Position numbers and translations under genes: made by a program. The notes under the pieces are model-generated. The model worked only from the letters and a program-made list of their open reading frames with translations. It searched no databases and was not told the origin of the DNA. 64,000 bases of DNA from Erodium maritimum (lineage: Eukaryota > Streptophyta > Magnoliopsida > Geraniales > Geraniaceae). The stretch is from the NCBI GenBank assembly GCA_963921825.1, contig OY997591.1, positions 29,781,825 to 29,845,824 of the forward strand. Direction: 5' to 3'. Below, in pieces: positions 32,421 through 43,503 of the stretch. Position 1 is the first letter of the stretch. Each line of letters opens with the position of its first letter.

Positions 32421-34519
32421 GATCTACATCTCTATACTTGTAAAGATTCATGGGTAATGGATAACAGGACTGTATCTCACATATGTACCAATGTACAGTG
32501 ACTAGAAAATAGGAGTAGCTTGCACAAGAGCAAAGTGGGCCCCAAAGTTGTGGCTACTGATGTAGGATCCATAAGTCTTGTTCTGCCAAGTGGCTTTGTT
32601 TAATTACTTTATATGTATATTGCATACCTACTTTTAGTAGGAATATTATATTTGTATCCGTGGTGGACAAAAAAGGATATAATATTGATATTGGAAATGG
32701 GATTTTCAATATTCTATGCAATGATATATTTTAGGGATAATTCCATTTTAGTACCCTAAAACTTTCAGATTTCGTTTTTAGTACCCTAAATGTTTTTTGT
32801 GCCACTTCAGTACCCTAAATCTTTGTTTATTCCAGTTTAGTACCCAATGTCTGATTTTCCATCCATTTTTGGATGGAAAAACGTCATGTGTCTTGCACAT
32901 GATCCTATCTTTTATAATAATACCAAAACTACCCTTCGGTAGTTTAAACAAATTGAATTTTTGAAAAATAAAACTGATTTTTTATAAATAAAATATCAGA
33001 CGTTGGGTACTAAACTGGAATAAACAAAGATTTAGGGTACTGAAGTGGCACAAAAAATATTTAGGGTACTAAAAACGAAATCCGAAAATTTTAGGGTACT
33101 AAAATGGAATTATCCCTATATTTTATGGTAGTACTAACATGGTTTGAGGATTGTACATATTAGATATGAGTAACAATGTCTCAAGCTCTTTTTATAATGT
33201 TAATACCAAGAGGTCTAAATCGAACGATTTAAACCAAACTTTGTTAAGGCACGATCGTTTGAGCCGCATAAACAAGAAACACATATCAGCACTTTGGAAG
33301 TGCAGACTTTTAAGTCCATTCGAATCTTGTTTGATTGATAGCTGCGAGGCTTGTTTGATGGGCGAAATGAATGAAGCGCCTTTCATCGGTCGCGGTGAAA
33401 GGGCGGGTGAACTATTGGGGATGATACACTCGGATGTGTGTAGACCAATAAGTTCGCTTGTCGGGAAGGGTTTTAGCTGGTTATTAACATTTACTGATGA
33501 TTACAGTAAATATGGTTATTTCTATTCGATGAGGCATAAGTCTAAACCTTTTGATAAATTCAAAGAGTTCAAGACTGAAGTAGAAAATCAGCTCAGGAAA
33601 AGTATTAAGGCACTTCGATCGCATCGAGGTTGAGAGTACTTGACCACATAGTTTTAGATCATCTAGTAGAGAATGGGATCCTTTGGAAATGGACTTCGCC
33701 CGGGACACTGTAGTTGAACGGTGTAGCCGAACAGATAAATCAGACATTGTTAGACATGATCTGATCCATGATCAGTTGGACTGATCTCTCAATCTCTTTA
33801 TGAAGTTATGCTCTAGAGACGGCTGCATTCATAGTGAATCGGGCTCTGATGAAGGCTGTGGAAGGGACATTGTTTTAGAAATGACACGGGAAGAAGCCCG
33901 CTTAGTCCTTCCTAAAGATTTGTGGTTGCGAGTCTTATGTAAAATGTTTAGTTTTGACTAAGCTCGAACCAAGATCTGAGACATGCACCTTCGTGGGGTA
34001 TCCCAAAGCGACAAGGGGATACCACTTCTATAAACCTAGTGAGAACATGGTGTTCCTCGCTCATGATGAGGTGTTTATGGAAAAGGAGTTTTGTTTCCAA
34101 AGACGTCAGTGGGAGGACTGTGCATCTCGAAGAAATTTAGGATGGTACAGATCCGTTGAACCACTTGATAGCTCAGTAGAAATGGAGCCAAAGATGGTCG
34201 TTGAGCAAGAACCAATTCCTGTAACAATTCCGAAAGGTCCAAGGCAATCTGACAGGATCAGTCGTCCACCTCCAAGATATGGTATCTTGAGGTGGCGGTG
34301 AACTCATGGTGGATCACGATGATCCAGCCACCTTTTAGGAAATCGTAGATGGGCCCGACTCCGAGTTATGACTGGGAGCCATGAGGAAGGAATTGCAGTC
34401 CATGTCGGACAACCAAGTCTCGGAACTGGTTGATCCCATCGGTGGTATGAGGAGCATCGGATGCAAAATGATCTTCAAGGTGAAGATGGACATGGATGGC
34501 AATCCTCTGACCTACAAAC
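32421..34519 (+). pseudogene. copia pol remnant (copy 3), truncated in RT
   Basis: Integrase is the best-kept part: 33151-33633 reads SCEACLMGEMNEAPFIGRGE and HSDVCRPISSLVGKGFSW, with the first catalytic Asp present. Then come a TGA (at 33632) and the TAG at 33711-33713 that copies 1 and the complete element share. The integrase-RT junction is partly open at 33954-34301 (TKLEPRSETCTFVGYPKATR). RT stops abruptly at about 34519 after NPLTYK, where unrelated DNA begins, so the YVDD region and the 3' LTR are absent. The segment is interrupted by a MITE at 32734-33116. Confidence 0.85.
32734..33116. mobile_element. Mutator-type MITE, 383 bp
   Basis: Terminal inverted repeats of well over 100 bp begin GGGATAATTCCATTTTAGTA and contain repeated TTTAGTACCC motifs. 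The other end is the reverse complement, with a few mismatches. The target duplication is 9 bp and perfect: TATATTTTA at 32725-32733 and 33117-33125. Long inverted repeats and a 9-bp duplication are the marks of Mutator-like elements. It has no coding capacity. It sits in the integrase part of copia copy 3. Confidence 0.9.
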
Positions 34520-35269
34520 GGTGCTGCAAGTTGTGGTGCTGGTCATTGTTACTGTTGAATTTCTTGATTTGGATTCCTTAAATTTGGTGGTTGGTGGTGC
34601 TTAGAGGGTTGATATCGTTTGGGCTTCCAACGGTGGTTGTTGGTTGGTATGCCATGTGCATTGTTTCGAGGCGTGGAGTTCCAAGTGCGACATCTAGATT
34701 TCTCAGTTGTTGTCTCTAGTTGTGGGTGATATGTGTTTGCTTTGACTCTCCAATTCTTTTAGCCCAATTGCTATGTTTGTTGGCTTAGGCCTTTTCTGTT
34801 TCTAGACCTATGCTTGATCACCGCCGGCAACCTCCTGAGGAAGAGGTCACCGGCGGTGGAAGGAAGAACAAACGCGGTGTGGCCTGAGGCGAAGAAGACG
34901 AAGGGTTTCTAGAGAGAGGGAGGAGCCTCTCTCTCTAGAAACTATATATGTTTGTCATTTCTAGACCTATGCTTGATCAACTGTTTCTGCATGTCGGGTT
35001 TGTTGATTTTCAATTGACTCGATACTCTTCTTTTCTCGTTTTTGAGAAATTGAATTGTATATAATAATGGCGGATAAGAACATGCTTATTGCACTGTATG
35101 GCTTCGTTTGTCACAAATATCAAAGGTGAAACATGCAAAGGAAAGGACGTATAAGATCTTAGTAAACATAGACAGCATTGTACAAATCAACTAGTTGTAA
35201 AATGTGCCCAAAATTGTCTCAATCTCAAATACTATGTGAAATTGCATAGAGACAACGAAGCCGGCTCCA
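34520..35269. other. Non-repetitive intergenic DNA
   Basis: I see no gene or recognisable element here apart from the inverted-repeat-rich insertion at 34821-34957. The junction with the copia fragment at 34519 shows no target duplication. Confidence 0.5.
34821..34957. repeat. 137-bp inverted-repeat-rich insertion between 22-bp direct repeats
   Basis: The 22-base sequence TTTCTAGACCTATGCTTGAT (plus CA) occurs at 34799-34820 and again at 34958-34979. The DNA between contains two potential hairpins: ACCGCCGG with CCGGCGGT (34820-34859), and TTTCTAGAGAGAG with CTCTCTCTAGAAA (34908-34942). It may be a small insertion with a long target duplication, or a tandem duplication with filler. Confidence 0.55.
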
Positions 35270-35278
35270 TATATTTAT
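35270..35278 (+). promoter_or_regulatory. Possible TATA box of the LysM gene
   Basis: TATATTTAT lies about 100 bases before the start codon at 35374, leaving room for a 5' UTR of roughly 70 bases. Position and sequence suit a plant TATA box; no transcript evidence. Confidence 0.4.
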
Positions 35279-35373
35279 TCTTTCTATGCAATTCTGTCTC
35301 TCTTGGGCCTTCACCTCATGTATAATAACCAAGAGACATCTCATCTCAACAATTCATAAACATCAAGACCAAT

Positions 35374-35778
35374 ATGGCTAAATCCAACACTATAGCCACA
35401 ACAATGCTGTTCATCGTGATCTCTTTTCTTCTCATAATTGGCAATGCTAAGAGCCAAAATGTTCGGGGTAAGTTACACGATAATTATAATTATAATTCAT
35501 ATCACATATCAATCTGAACATAAATGTTATACAATAATCTTTACGTCAAATAGTTTGGGAAATAAAATAGTTGATTTGATTTGTTTGCAGTTGGATTTGA
35601 AAAAACAAAAACAATAATTTGTAGCCAAGTATATGGTGCAAGAGTTGGAGACACTTGCTTTGACATTGCCAAGTCCTTCAAATTGACACCTGAGTTCTTC
35701 GCTGTCATCAATCCTAATCTTAACTGTCGTGCAATTTTCGTGGGCCAGTGGCTATGTGTTGATGGATCTTTGCTATGA
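35374..35778 (+). CDS. Small secreted LysM-domain protein (two exons)
   Basis: Exon 1 is 35374-35467, exon 2 is 35591-35778, and the intron of 123 bp has GTAAGT and TTTGCAG ends. They join in frame to a 93-residue protein. Residues 1-27 form a signal peptide (MAKSNTIATT, then a run of Leu/Ile/Phe), so it should be secreted. Residues 42-88 form one LysM domain: VYGARVGDTCFDIAKSF, LTPEFFAVINPNLNC and FVGQWLCV, with four cysteines (42, 54, 77, 87) as in plant extracellular LysM proteins. LysM domains bind GlcNAc polymers such as chitin; the role of these short, kinase-less plant proteins is not settled. The start was chosen because it alone gives a signal peptide. It is the only intact host gene in the window, hemmed in by retrotransposons. 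Confidence 0.9.
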
Positions 35779-36099
35779 GCTACAAATTAGATCCGGGAAG
35801 CAAAGGAAAATGCATAATAACATATAATAAGATGAAATGGTAAAGTAATTAGTTTAAATGTTCACTATCGGGATCTTGTTATAAATAAAAGGGCGATATG
35901 TACGGAGACATTTTGTAATAAATATCTAGCACTCATGTTTAATATATTGTTTAACGTGAATGGCAATTGCAAAGAAGACAAGTCGCTACAATATTAAGTA
36001 GATGCAAGTGAGATTTTGTAGAGACGTCTTTGTGAGTTGCATCAAACTACTATAAAATCTCAACGCAAAACGGATCTAGCCGGCGCGCAAGAAACACTA
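35779..36099 (+). other. 3' flank of the LysM gene
   Basis: AT-rich sequence with possible polyadenylation signals (ATAATAAGATG near 35825, AATAAA near 35885). No further gene. The LINE begins somewhere near 36100; its 5' end is not sharply defined. Confidence 0.5.
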
Positions 36100-36448
36100 A
36101 ACATTGTTCCCCTCTAGCCAAAATCACACCTCTGGTTTGTACCATCTTATCGGAAGCTGAAGCAAGAAAAAGAAGAATATTTGTTCTATCAAAAAGCACT
36201 GTTCAAAATGCTCTCTAGAGCTACAGTGCGGTTCTTCATTGTTCTAGTTCTACAGTGGTGTTCTTCATCTTAGTTCATCGATCTGCAACACTCAAACACC
36301 GATCTTCAACTGGTTTTTTCTCCTTCTCAAGTGTAGTGTTCATGGTGATCTCCTCTCTGATCACCGAACCACTGTGAGACTCACAATCCTTCATCTCCTT
36401 CATCTACAGTTTCAGTTTCACTCGGTTTTCTCTATTACACTTGTAATC

Positions 36449-39109
36449 ATGCTTTCTGTTGATGAGCTGAGTGGTAGCTCGACATCTTTACAACCTACTT
36501 TGCTGAATCGTCCATCGTGCTCCCCACAACAAACTCCCATCAGGACTCCCGACTCGTCTGCACTGGAAGGAAATTTGGACAAAACTCCAACTTCTTCTGA
36601 AGATAGGAATTATATCAGAAAAACCTTCAAATGCTCCAATATGTTTGATACAGAGAAAAGATTCTTCAAGGCAAGAGCTGATGGTTCCATGCGTCTCCTT
36701 AAATCACACACGCGACCTCTGAACGACTTACCCTTGGAAGAACAACAACATCATGCACAAGACCAGAACTTGGCTTGGAGAACTACTTCTTCTTCAGTGG
36801 GCCCTCCTCCAGGTTTTGAGAACAGAGTGGGGGTAAAAATGAATAAACACCCAAGAATGGAAGCAGATCTTCATAACTCAGCTTTTGAGAGGAAGTGGAG
36901 AAGAAGATTGGGACCAAGAGTTGAGGATACAGGGGATAAAGGTTGGCCGGATGTCAAGACTGGTGAAGAAGAGTTCTGGGTTTTCATAAGCAACATTCCA
37001 CCCAGATCCTCTTGTTTGTGGATTGAAGACCAATTTAAGGAAGCTGGTAGGATTTTAGTAGTTGAAGCACCATCTAAACCAAACCTCAGAGGGAGATGGT
37101 TTGCGTTCATCAAGTTTCATGATGAATTGGGCCAAAAAAATGCAATAGAAGGGTACAATGGTTGGCTTTTATGTGGGAATAGAGTCTTGGTGGCCAAAGC
37201 TTGGAGGAAACAGAAGAAACAAAATTTTATCTCACCTGGTAATGTGGTGTGGAGGGAGAAGAAGAAGCCTGTCCAAGAAGAAACAACATCTCAGACACAA
37301 TCTTTCCACAGCACCCCTAGAGGCTCAATAGTTGCAAACCAGTTGAACCAGATTAAAAGAGCCCATGTTGCAATATCTTTTAGAAACCTAAGTGCCAAAG
37401 CAATCTTGAGAGAGATGGCATCAGAGGGAGTTAATCTAATACAGATACAAGATCTTGGGAACAGGTGTGTCTTATTCAATGGAATTGATGAAGAAGTGGA
37501 TGATCTTATGATGAATGAAAACAGAAAGTGGCTGGAGAATTGGTTTCAGATAATTCCTAACAAGCAAGCCTTATGCCTTAAGAATGGGATGTTTCAATGG
37601 GTGACAGTCAGAGGCATGCCTCTCCATGGTTGGTGTGAAGAAACCATTGCTGCAGTAGTGGAACAGGTTGGAGAATATATCTATACACACCCAACCTCAC
37701 TCTTGGGAATCAATAGAGATCAAGCATTTGTACTGGTTCATTCTCCCAATGTGTTACCAATCTTGAAACAAACTTGCTTCTTATTGGGAGATGACACTTT
37801 TGAGGTCAGTGTAGCATCAATAAATCCCAACATCTTACCACAATGGGAACTGGTTTCTGAGAATGAAGATCTGGTTGCCTCTGATAGTCTATCCTCTTCT
37901 ATGCTGGGGACTCCATTATCTTCTCCCTCTCCAATACAGGTAACAACAAATACTTCTCCAAATCATAATGACATTACAACCACCTTGCTTGTTTCACCCA
38001 TAGTTGCATCTCAAGACCAACCTCCAGCCTTGGGAGAAAAGGAGATGTTGTCAGTAATACAGGAGGAAGAAAATCTTCAAGTTCCATTACAAACACAAAT
38101 GTTGCCCAAGGTTCTTCCTACACCTATTGCTGAGGAAGAAGCTGGAAGTCCTAATCTGCTCTCAGTTCATACAAACCAATTGGATTTTTCTTTAAATGTT
38201 GAAGTTGATTTTTTAAACACTGAGGTGTTGACAAAAGGAATGTGCAGAGCAGAGAATGTGGAGATTCTAGAGCCTCAACAACCCTCTTCTAAGGTTGCAT
38301 TTACTTCCCCAAACTTGGAAGTTTCTGCAGTGATCAAAGATACATTTGATGGGGCATCTTCCTTGTCACCTGGGGAAGAAGGCATTAACACTCTGATTGT
38401 TCTTTCTTCTCCTTCACCAACCTTGCCCCTTCAGACTCAGTCACTGTTGGAGAGGTCTGCTGCACACTCTCTCTCCGGTTCTGGACCAGTGGATATGGGC
38501 TTATGCACTTTGCTGTCAGATTTGGGAAATGAGAAACCCTCAGTTTTGGGGACTGAGAAACCATTGGAAGCTGTTGTGACAGAGGGTATTAATGAGATGG
38601 TAAGGGTCACTACAATGTCTACCTCATTGGGGCTACATCACCTTGCTCAAAATGGGAAGGATATTTTTTTGGAGGGAAAAAGCTATGCAGATATTACCTT
38701 TTCTCAACCCAGGGCACCTTTTAACTCTGGTACTTCCACTCCTAAAATTGCCACTAATAGGAAGACCAAAAAACCTCAAGTTTCCTATGTATATGACACA
38801 AGATCTAGAAAAGGAAGACAAGTTTCATTGGTTGCACTCCCTGATAGTAGAGGGGCTGGGAAGAAGAAGTTGATATTGGCAGAAGAACCTAAAAGTCCAT
38901 GGGATTATTGTAAATCTATTGGGATCAAAGCTTTGGTAGCAGATCAATTGGTGATTGATCAGTTTGACAATCTAGAGGCAGAAATCAACCAAAGAGTGGA
39001 GTTAGATGCAGACTCAAGTGATGATTTTTTAGATCTTGAAGGGGAGGGTGATCCTTGTCTGGATGAGATTCAGTCTCAGGCCAGAAAGAATTTTGATTTC
39101 AATCCATGA
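36449..39109 (+). CDS. LINE ORF1 protein, RRM-containing, 886 aa
   Basis: Open from ATG 36449 to TGA 39109. The open frame extends 25 codons upstream without an ATG, so I chose the first ATG. Residues about 176-252 form an RNA-recognition motif (FWVFISNIPP; RGRWFAFIKF), expected for an L1 ORF1 protein that coats the LINE RNA. A basic stretch precedes it (ERKWRRRLGPR). The next 130 residues hold a conserved-looking block (WFQIIPNKQALCLKNGMFQW), and the C-terminal half is long, acidic and serine-rich. No CCHC knuckle is visible. The stop codon overlaps the ORF2 start as ATGA, which suggests coupled translation. Confidence 0.85.
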   Translation: MLSVDELSGSSTSLQPTLLNRPSCSPQQTPIRTPDSSALEGNLDKTPTSSEDRNYIRKTFKCSNMFDTEKRFFKARADGSMRLLKSHTRPLNDLPLEEQQHHAQDQNLAWRTTSSSVGPPPGFENRVGVKMNKHPRMEADLHNSAFERKWRRRLGPRVEDTGDKGWPDVKTGEEEFWVFISNIPPRSSCLWIEDQFKEAGRILVVEAPSKPNLRGRWFAFIKFHDELGQKNAIEGYNGWLLCGNRVLVAKAWRKQKKQNFISPGNVVWREKKKPVQEETTSQTQSFHSTPRGSIVANQLNQIKRAHVAISFRNLSAKAILREMASEGVNLIQIQDLGNRCVLFNGIDEEVDDLMMNENRKWLENWFQIIPNKQALCLKNGMFQWVTVRGMPLHGWCEETIAAVVEQVGEYIYTHPTSLLGINRDQAFVLVHSPNVLPILKQTCFLLGDDTFEVSVASINPNILPQWELVSENEDLVASDSLSSSMLGTPLSSPSPIQVTTNTSPNHNDITTTLLVSPIVASQDQPPALGEKEMLSVIQEEENLQVPLQTQMLPKVLPTPIAEEEAGSPNLLSVHTNQLDFSLNVEVDFLNTEVLTKGMCRAENVEILEPQQPSSKVAFTSPNLEVSAVIKDTFDGASSLSPGEEGINTLIVLSSPSPTLPLQTQSLLERSAAHSLSGSGPVDMGLCTLLSDLGNEKPSVLGTEKPLEAVVTEGINEMVRVTTMSTSLGLHHLAQNGKDIFLEGKSYADITFSQPRAPFNSGTSTPKIATNRKTKKPQVSYVYDTRSRKGRQVSLVALPDSRGAGKKKLILAEEPKSPWDYCKSIGIKALVADQLVIDQFDNLEAEINQRVELDADSSDDFLDLEGEGDPCLDEIQSQARKNFDFNP

Positions 39110-42100
39110 AATTACTCTCATGGAACATGAGAGGCTCTTCCTCTGAGCAAAAACAGAGGGCATTAAGAGACATAGTTGGCAAATATTCTCCTACTTTTAT
39201 CTTAATTCAAGAGACAAAGTTAAAAAAAATTTCCTCCTTCCTTCTTAAGAGCAGTTGGTCTGAATTGGGGTTGGGATGAGACTCATTTGGATTCTGAAGG
39301 AGCATCTGGGGGTATCTATACTATTTGGGACAAGAAGTATTTTCAAAAGATTAATGTTAAACATGTGAAGCATGCAATAATCTGGTCTGGCTTATGTTTG
39401 GAATGGAATGTGATCATCTCAATCATCAATGTATATGCTCCCTGTGGGGTGAGAGCTAGAAGAGAGTTATGGCAAACATTACTACTGGAGATCCAAGGCC
39501 TTGGTGATTACTATATTGTAGCTGGTGACTTCAATTCAGTTTTGGGGCCTTCAGAGAAGTCAGGTTCCTCACAGGTTTCCTCAGCCTCTTATCATTTCTC
39601 AATGTTCCTAGAAGATGCTCCTTTGGTTGATATTCCCCTCTCTGGAGCTAAATATACTTGGTATGGTCCCTCCTCTAGAGCCTCCAGATTGGACAGATTC
39701 TTACTTGGGCCACAAGTAAGTGTTGAACATAGGAACATGGCTCAGTCAGGCCTTTGTAGGCAAATTTCTGATCACGGGCCTATCTTACTCTCTGAACCTT
39801 TTTGTGGATTGGGGGCCAAGGCCTTTTAAATTTCTAAATGCTTGGATTGATCATCCACTATTCTTTTCTGATGTGAAAAAATTCTGGCTGGAGTTAGTGG
39901 TCTTTGGGGAGCCCCAGTACATCTTGTGGCAGAAGTTAAAATTACTCAAGACTTTTCTGAAGACTTGGAACATCAATGTCTTTGGTTGGTTAGAAAAAGA
40001 CATTGATATCTTGAAGAATGAAATAAATGACCTGGATAATGTGATTGACACTAGAGAGCTATCAGACTCAGAAAAAACAAAGAGAGCTCTCCTTGGAGCA
40101 GTTCTCATTCAGAAACTAAAGTCCCTTTCTAAAGTGTGGAGACAGAAGGCTAGATTTAAATGGTTGAGAGAGGGGGATAGGTCCTCTAAGTTCTATCATC
40201 TGGTTGCCAATTTTGCTGGACTCAGGAAGAAGATCACTGAGATTTGGGTTGGGGATAGATTATGTTCTGACCCTGTGATGATAAAAGAAGCTGCTAAGAC
40301 ACATTTTGCAGCTAGATTTCTAAAGAATTCTTCAGTTGTCCTAGATCTCTCCTCCTTACCTTTCAACTCCTTGTCAACACATAAAGCATTGTTCTTGGAG
40401 AGACCTTTCACTGAAGCAGAGATATATAGTGTTGTTATGATCTGTAATGGAGATAAGGCAACTGGCCCTGATGGGTTCACCTTAAAATTCTTTCAGGTTT
40501 GCTGGGATTTTCTTCAAGTGGATGTTTCAAACTTCTGCCATCATTTCTTTGACACTGTCTTGCTAGATAAAGGAATCAACTCTTCCTTCTTTACTCTCAT
40601 TCCCAAAGTTCCCAATCCAACAACTTTTGAAGATTTTAGGCCTATAAGTTTGGTTGGTTCTGTTTATAAAATCATATCTAAATTACTTGCTGCAAGGCTT
40701 AAGACAGTCATGGACCAGTTGGTTAATGATGTTCAATCAGGGTTCATAGCAGGCAGGCAAATTCTTGATGGGGTCCTAGTAGCAACTGAGGTGATCCATT
40801 CTATTAAAGCATCAAAAGAAGAAGTGGTAGTTCTAAAGGTGGATTTTGAAAAAGCCTATGATTTTCTGGATTGGGAGTATCTGGAACAAATTTTAAGAAG
40901 AATGGGGTTTGGACTGAGATGGATTGGGTGGATGGCATCCTGTTTTAAAGCTTGGTCATCTGTATTGATCAATGGATCTCCCTCAGCAGATTTTGAACTC
41001 ACTAGAGGCTTAAGACAAGGGTGCTCCCTCTCCCCTCTTTTATTTGCACTAGGAGCTGAAGGACTTCACCAAATTCTGGAGCAAGGTTTGGCAGCTGGGA
41101 ATTTTGAAGGCATCCAGTGTGGATTACAAGGCCCCTCTATTTCTCATTTGCAATTTGCAGATGACACCCTCATAATCATCAAAGCCAAGGCCAATCACAT
41201 TCATAATCTTAAGTCCTCACTCAAAGCTTTTCAGTTGGCTTCTAGGCTAAAGATCAATTATAACAAGTCTAAGGTGGTTCTTCTCAATCCCTCTTCTCTG
41301 ACAGTTGATGAGGTTGCTCATATTCTAGGCTGTGAACACTCAGTATTGCCTCTTGATTACCTTGGTTTCAAATTAGGGGCAAATCCTAGAAGAGTGCCAA
41401 AAAAAGTCCTTAAAGAAATGGAGATGTGGCAAAGGAATTTTCTGTGGAATGGATCATTAACTAAGAGAGTGCTGCACAAGGTTAGATGGGGTCTGGTTTT
41501 CCTCCCAAAAGACAAAGGTGGCTTGGGGATAAAAAGCCTTTATATTATGAACTCTGCCCTTTTGGCCAAATGGTGGTGGAGGTTTGCCATTGCCACTGAT
41601 TCATTATGGAAGAGATTTTTGTGTGCAAAATTTGGCTGGAACCCTCAGGACTGGAACCTCTCTAATATCAACATTGCTGGGAATCATAATTTTCTTGCTC
41701 ACATTCAATCTCTTCTTTCAGATCAAAAATTTAGTAGTGCAGTTGGTTTCTCAGGACTGGAATGGTTTGTGGAGAATGGGGTGAGAGTTGATTTTTGGGA
41801 GGATGTTTGGCTACTAGATACTCCTATTAAGTGTAGATTTCAGAGGCTCTATCACTTGAGTCTGCACAAGAAGGAGAAGGTGGCTTTCTTTTGGAATAAT
41901 GGAGATTGGCTGCTCCATTTTAGAAGAGAACTAAGAGGATGGGAGAAAGGCCAGTTCAACATTTTATCAGATTCTCTTAACCTGTTTTCATTACAAGATA
42001 GTGGTCAAGACAAGGTGGTGTGGAAAATTCATACTGCAGGTTTTAAAGTCAGAAAGATGTACTCATATTTGGAGGAGAATGATGTGCAACAAAAACCTTG

Positions 42101-42632
42101 GGCTAGACAGCTCTGGAATCCCTTCCGCCCTCCAAAAATAGCTGCCTTCTCATGGCTTGCTTGCCATAATGTTGTACCAACAAAATTATTCTTAGAGAGT
42201 AGGGGTCTCAAGTTTAATTTCAATGACACTCTCTGCCCCATGTGCAACAATGATTTTGAAGAAGTGAATCACCTACTCCTCTCCTGTCCTAGAGCCTGGT
42301 TAGTTTGGACTGAAGTCTTAAAATGGTGGGGGTTCTTTGGGCAGTTCAGCAATGATATTATTTCATTCATCTACTCCTGGGATTCCTTCTGCAGTCACTC
42401 TTCCCTAAAGCAATGGAAAAATATTTGTTTCATCACACTTTGGTTTATCTGGTTGGCTAGGAATGCAGTAGTCTTTAACAACAAAGCATTCTCACACACT
42501 GAGATCCTCAATCAAATTATGAGCTACAGTTTTAATCTGGAATGGTCACTCTTCTCCAAGTCTAAAGCCTTTCCTTTCAGCCAGTGGAGAGCTTGCCCTT
42601 CCTCTTGTGTTAGGAGGAAGATCAGAATTTAA
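39106..42632 (+). pseudogene. LINE ORF2: endonuclease / reverse transcriptase, two frameshifts
   Basis: Starts at ATG 39106 inside the ORF1 stop (ATGA). The AP-type endonuclease begins KLLSWNMRG, with IQETK. The frame ends at TGA 39277, then resumes one frame over (EGASGGIYTIW, INVYAP, VAGDFNSVLG, SDHGPILL). A second shift near 39790-39830 leads into the long RT frame that runs to 42632. RT shows FTLIPKV, FRPISL, KVDFEKAYD (catalytic Asp), LRQGCSLSPLLFAL and QFADDT (catalytic pair). The C-terminal zf-RVT has CPMCNNDFEEVNHLLLSC. All catalytic residues I can check are present, so only the two shifts separate it from an active enzyme; sequencing error is possible for either. Confidence 0.9.
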
Positions 42633-43503
42633 TGGGGTCTCTTTGGGGCTTATGGTGGCCTATGGAAATTCAGGTTTCTTTTCTGATTGGTCTGGGGTTG
42701 GGGGGCTGGGAATTGAGGGTGGTTTGGTGGTGAGAATTTTAGGATTGTGAGGTAGGAGTGAATTGGGTTGTGTCTCTGTTGGAGTGTGGGTTTTAGTTTT
42801 TAGTAAGCACTTTCCTGGGTTTTTTTCAGTCCCTATTTTGGAGTGTGGGTAAGTCCTAGGGAGAGTTTTCTTGTCTTGTCTTTACAGTGTTTATTCTGTC
42901 CTGTTCACTGATTTTGTTGGAGGTTTCTAAGCTCCATTTTGGACAGAACACTTGTCTCTTGGGGTGATACTTTCATTTTCTTGTGTTGGTGTTCACATCT
43001 TTGGTTTGAAGACACAGATGGAAGTTTTGCAGGTATTGGAGAACTGGTTTTATTGGTGGTGGTGTAATTTTATTATTCAGAAGGACATGGTACTGCATAA
43101 TTCCCTATGACTTCCTCCCACAACATTGAAGCTCTACAACCTTATACTTCACTCATTTGGAAGATAGGAGAGGTCTGCATCAAAAATTCAGAGTGCCTAC
43201 TACTCTGAGTTGGCTCAAATACTGAAGAGCCTATTGTTGTTCACAGGGTTAGACAGTTTTCAGCCAATTTTATCTGGTTTTGGGTTATGACTTACGACAC
43301 AAGTAAGGCCGGAAAGTTAGGAAATGCAGTTTTGCCTTGTGCCTTGAAGCACAAGCAACAGGTCAACCTAGTTTGTTTTCAAAAAGGGTTGGGTTATTAT
43401 AGTCCAATTGTGTATGGTTTCTTGGAGAGTTCCTTGTATCTCTTGGCCTGTTCTTTATTTCAAAGAATGGGTCTCTTAATAAATTTGTTGATCAAAAAAA
43501 AAA
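42633..43503 (+). other. 3' UTR and poly(A) tail of the LINE
   Basis: Thymine- and guanine-rich non-coding DNA ending AATAAATTTGTTGATC followed by ten A. The tail marks the 3' end of the inserted copy. Confidence 0.8.

Larger units (their letters stand above)
36100..43503 (+). mobile_element. L1-type LINE, nearly full length
   Basis: A 5' UTR of about 350 bases, ORF1 with an RNA-recognition motif, ORF2 with endonuclease, reverse transcriptase and zf-RVT, and a 3' UTR of 870 bases ending in a run of ten A (43494-43503). This is the layout of plant L1 elements, which copy themselves by target-primed reverse transcription. The 5' boundary is approximate because I could not find a clear target duplication around the element. 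ORF1 is intact and ORF2 has only two frameshifts, so it is a fairly young copy. Confidence 0.9.

Noticed and set aside
36374..36448. Longer start for LINE ORF1 at 36374
   Set aside because: The codon there is GTG, not ATG; the first in-frame ATG is at 36449.
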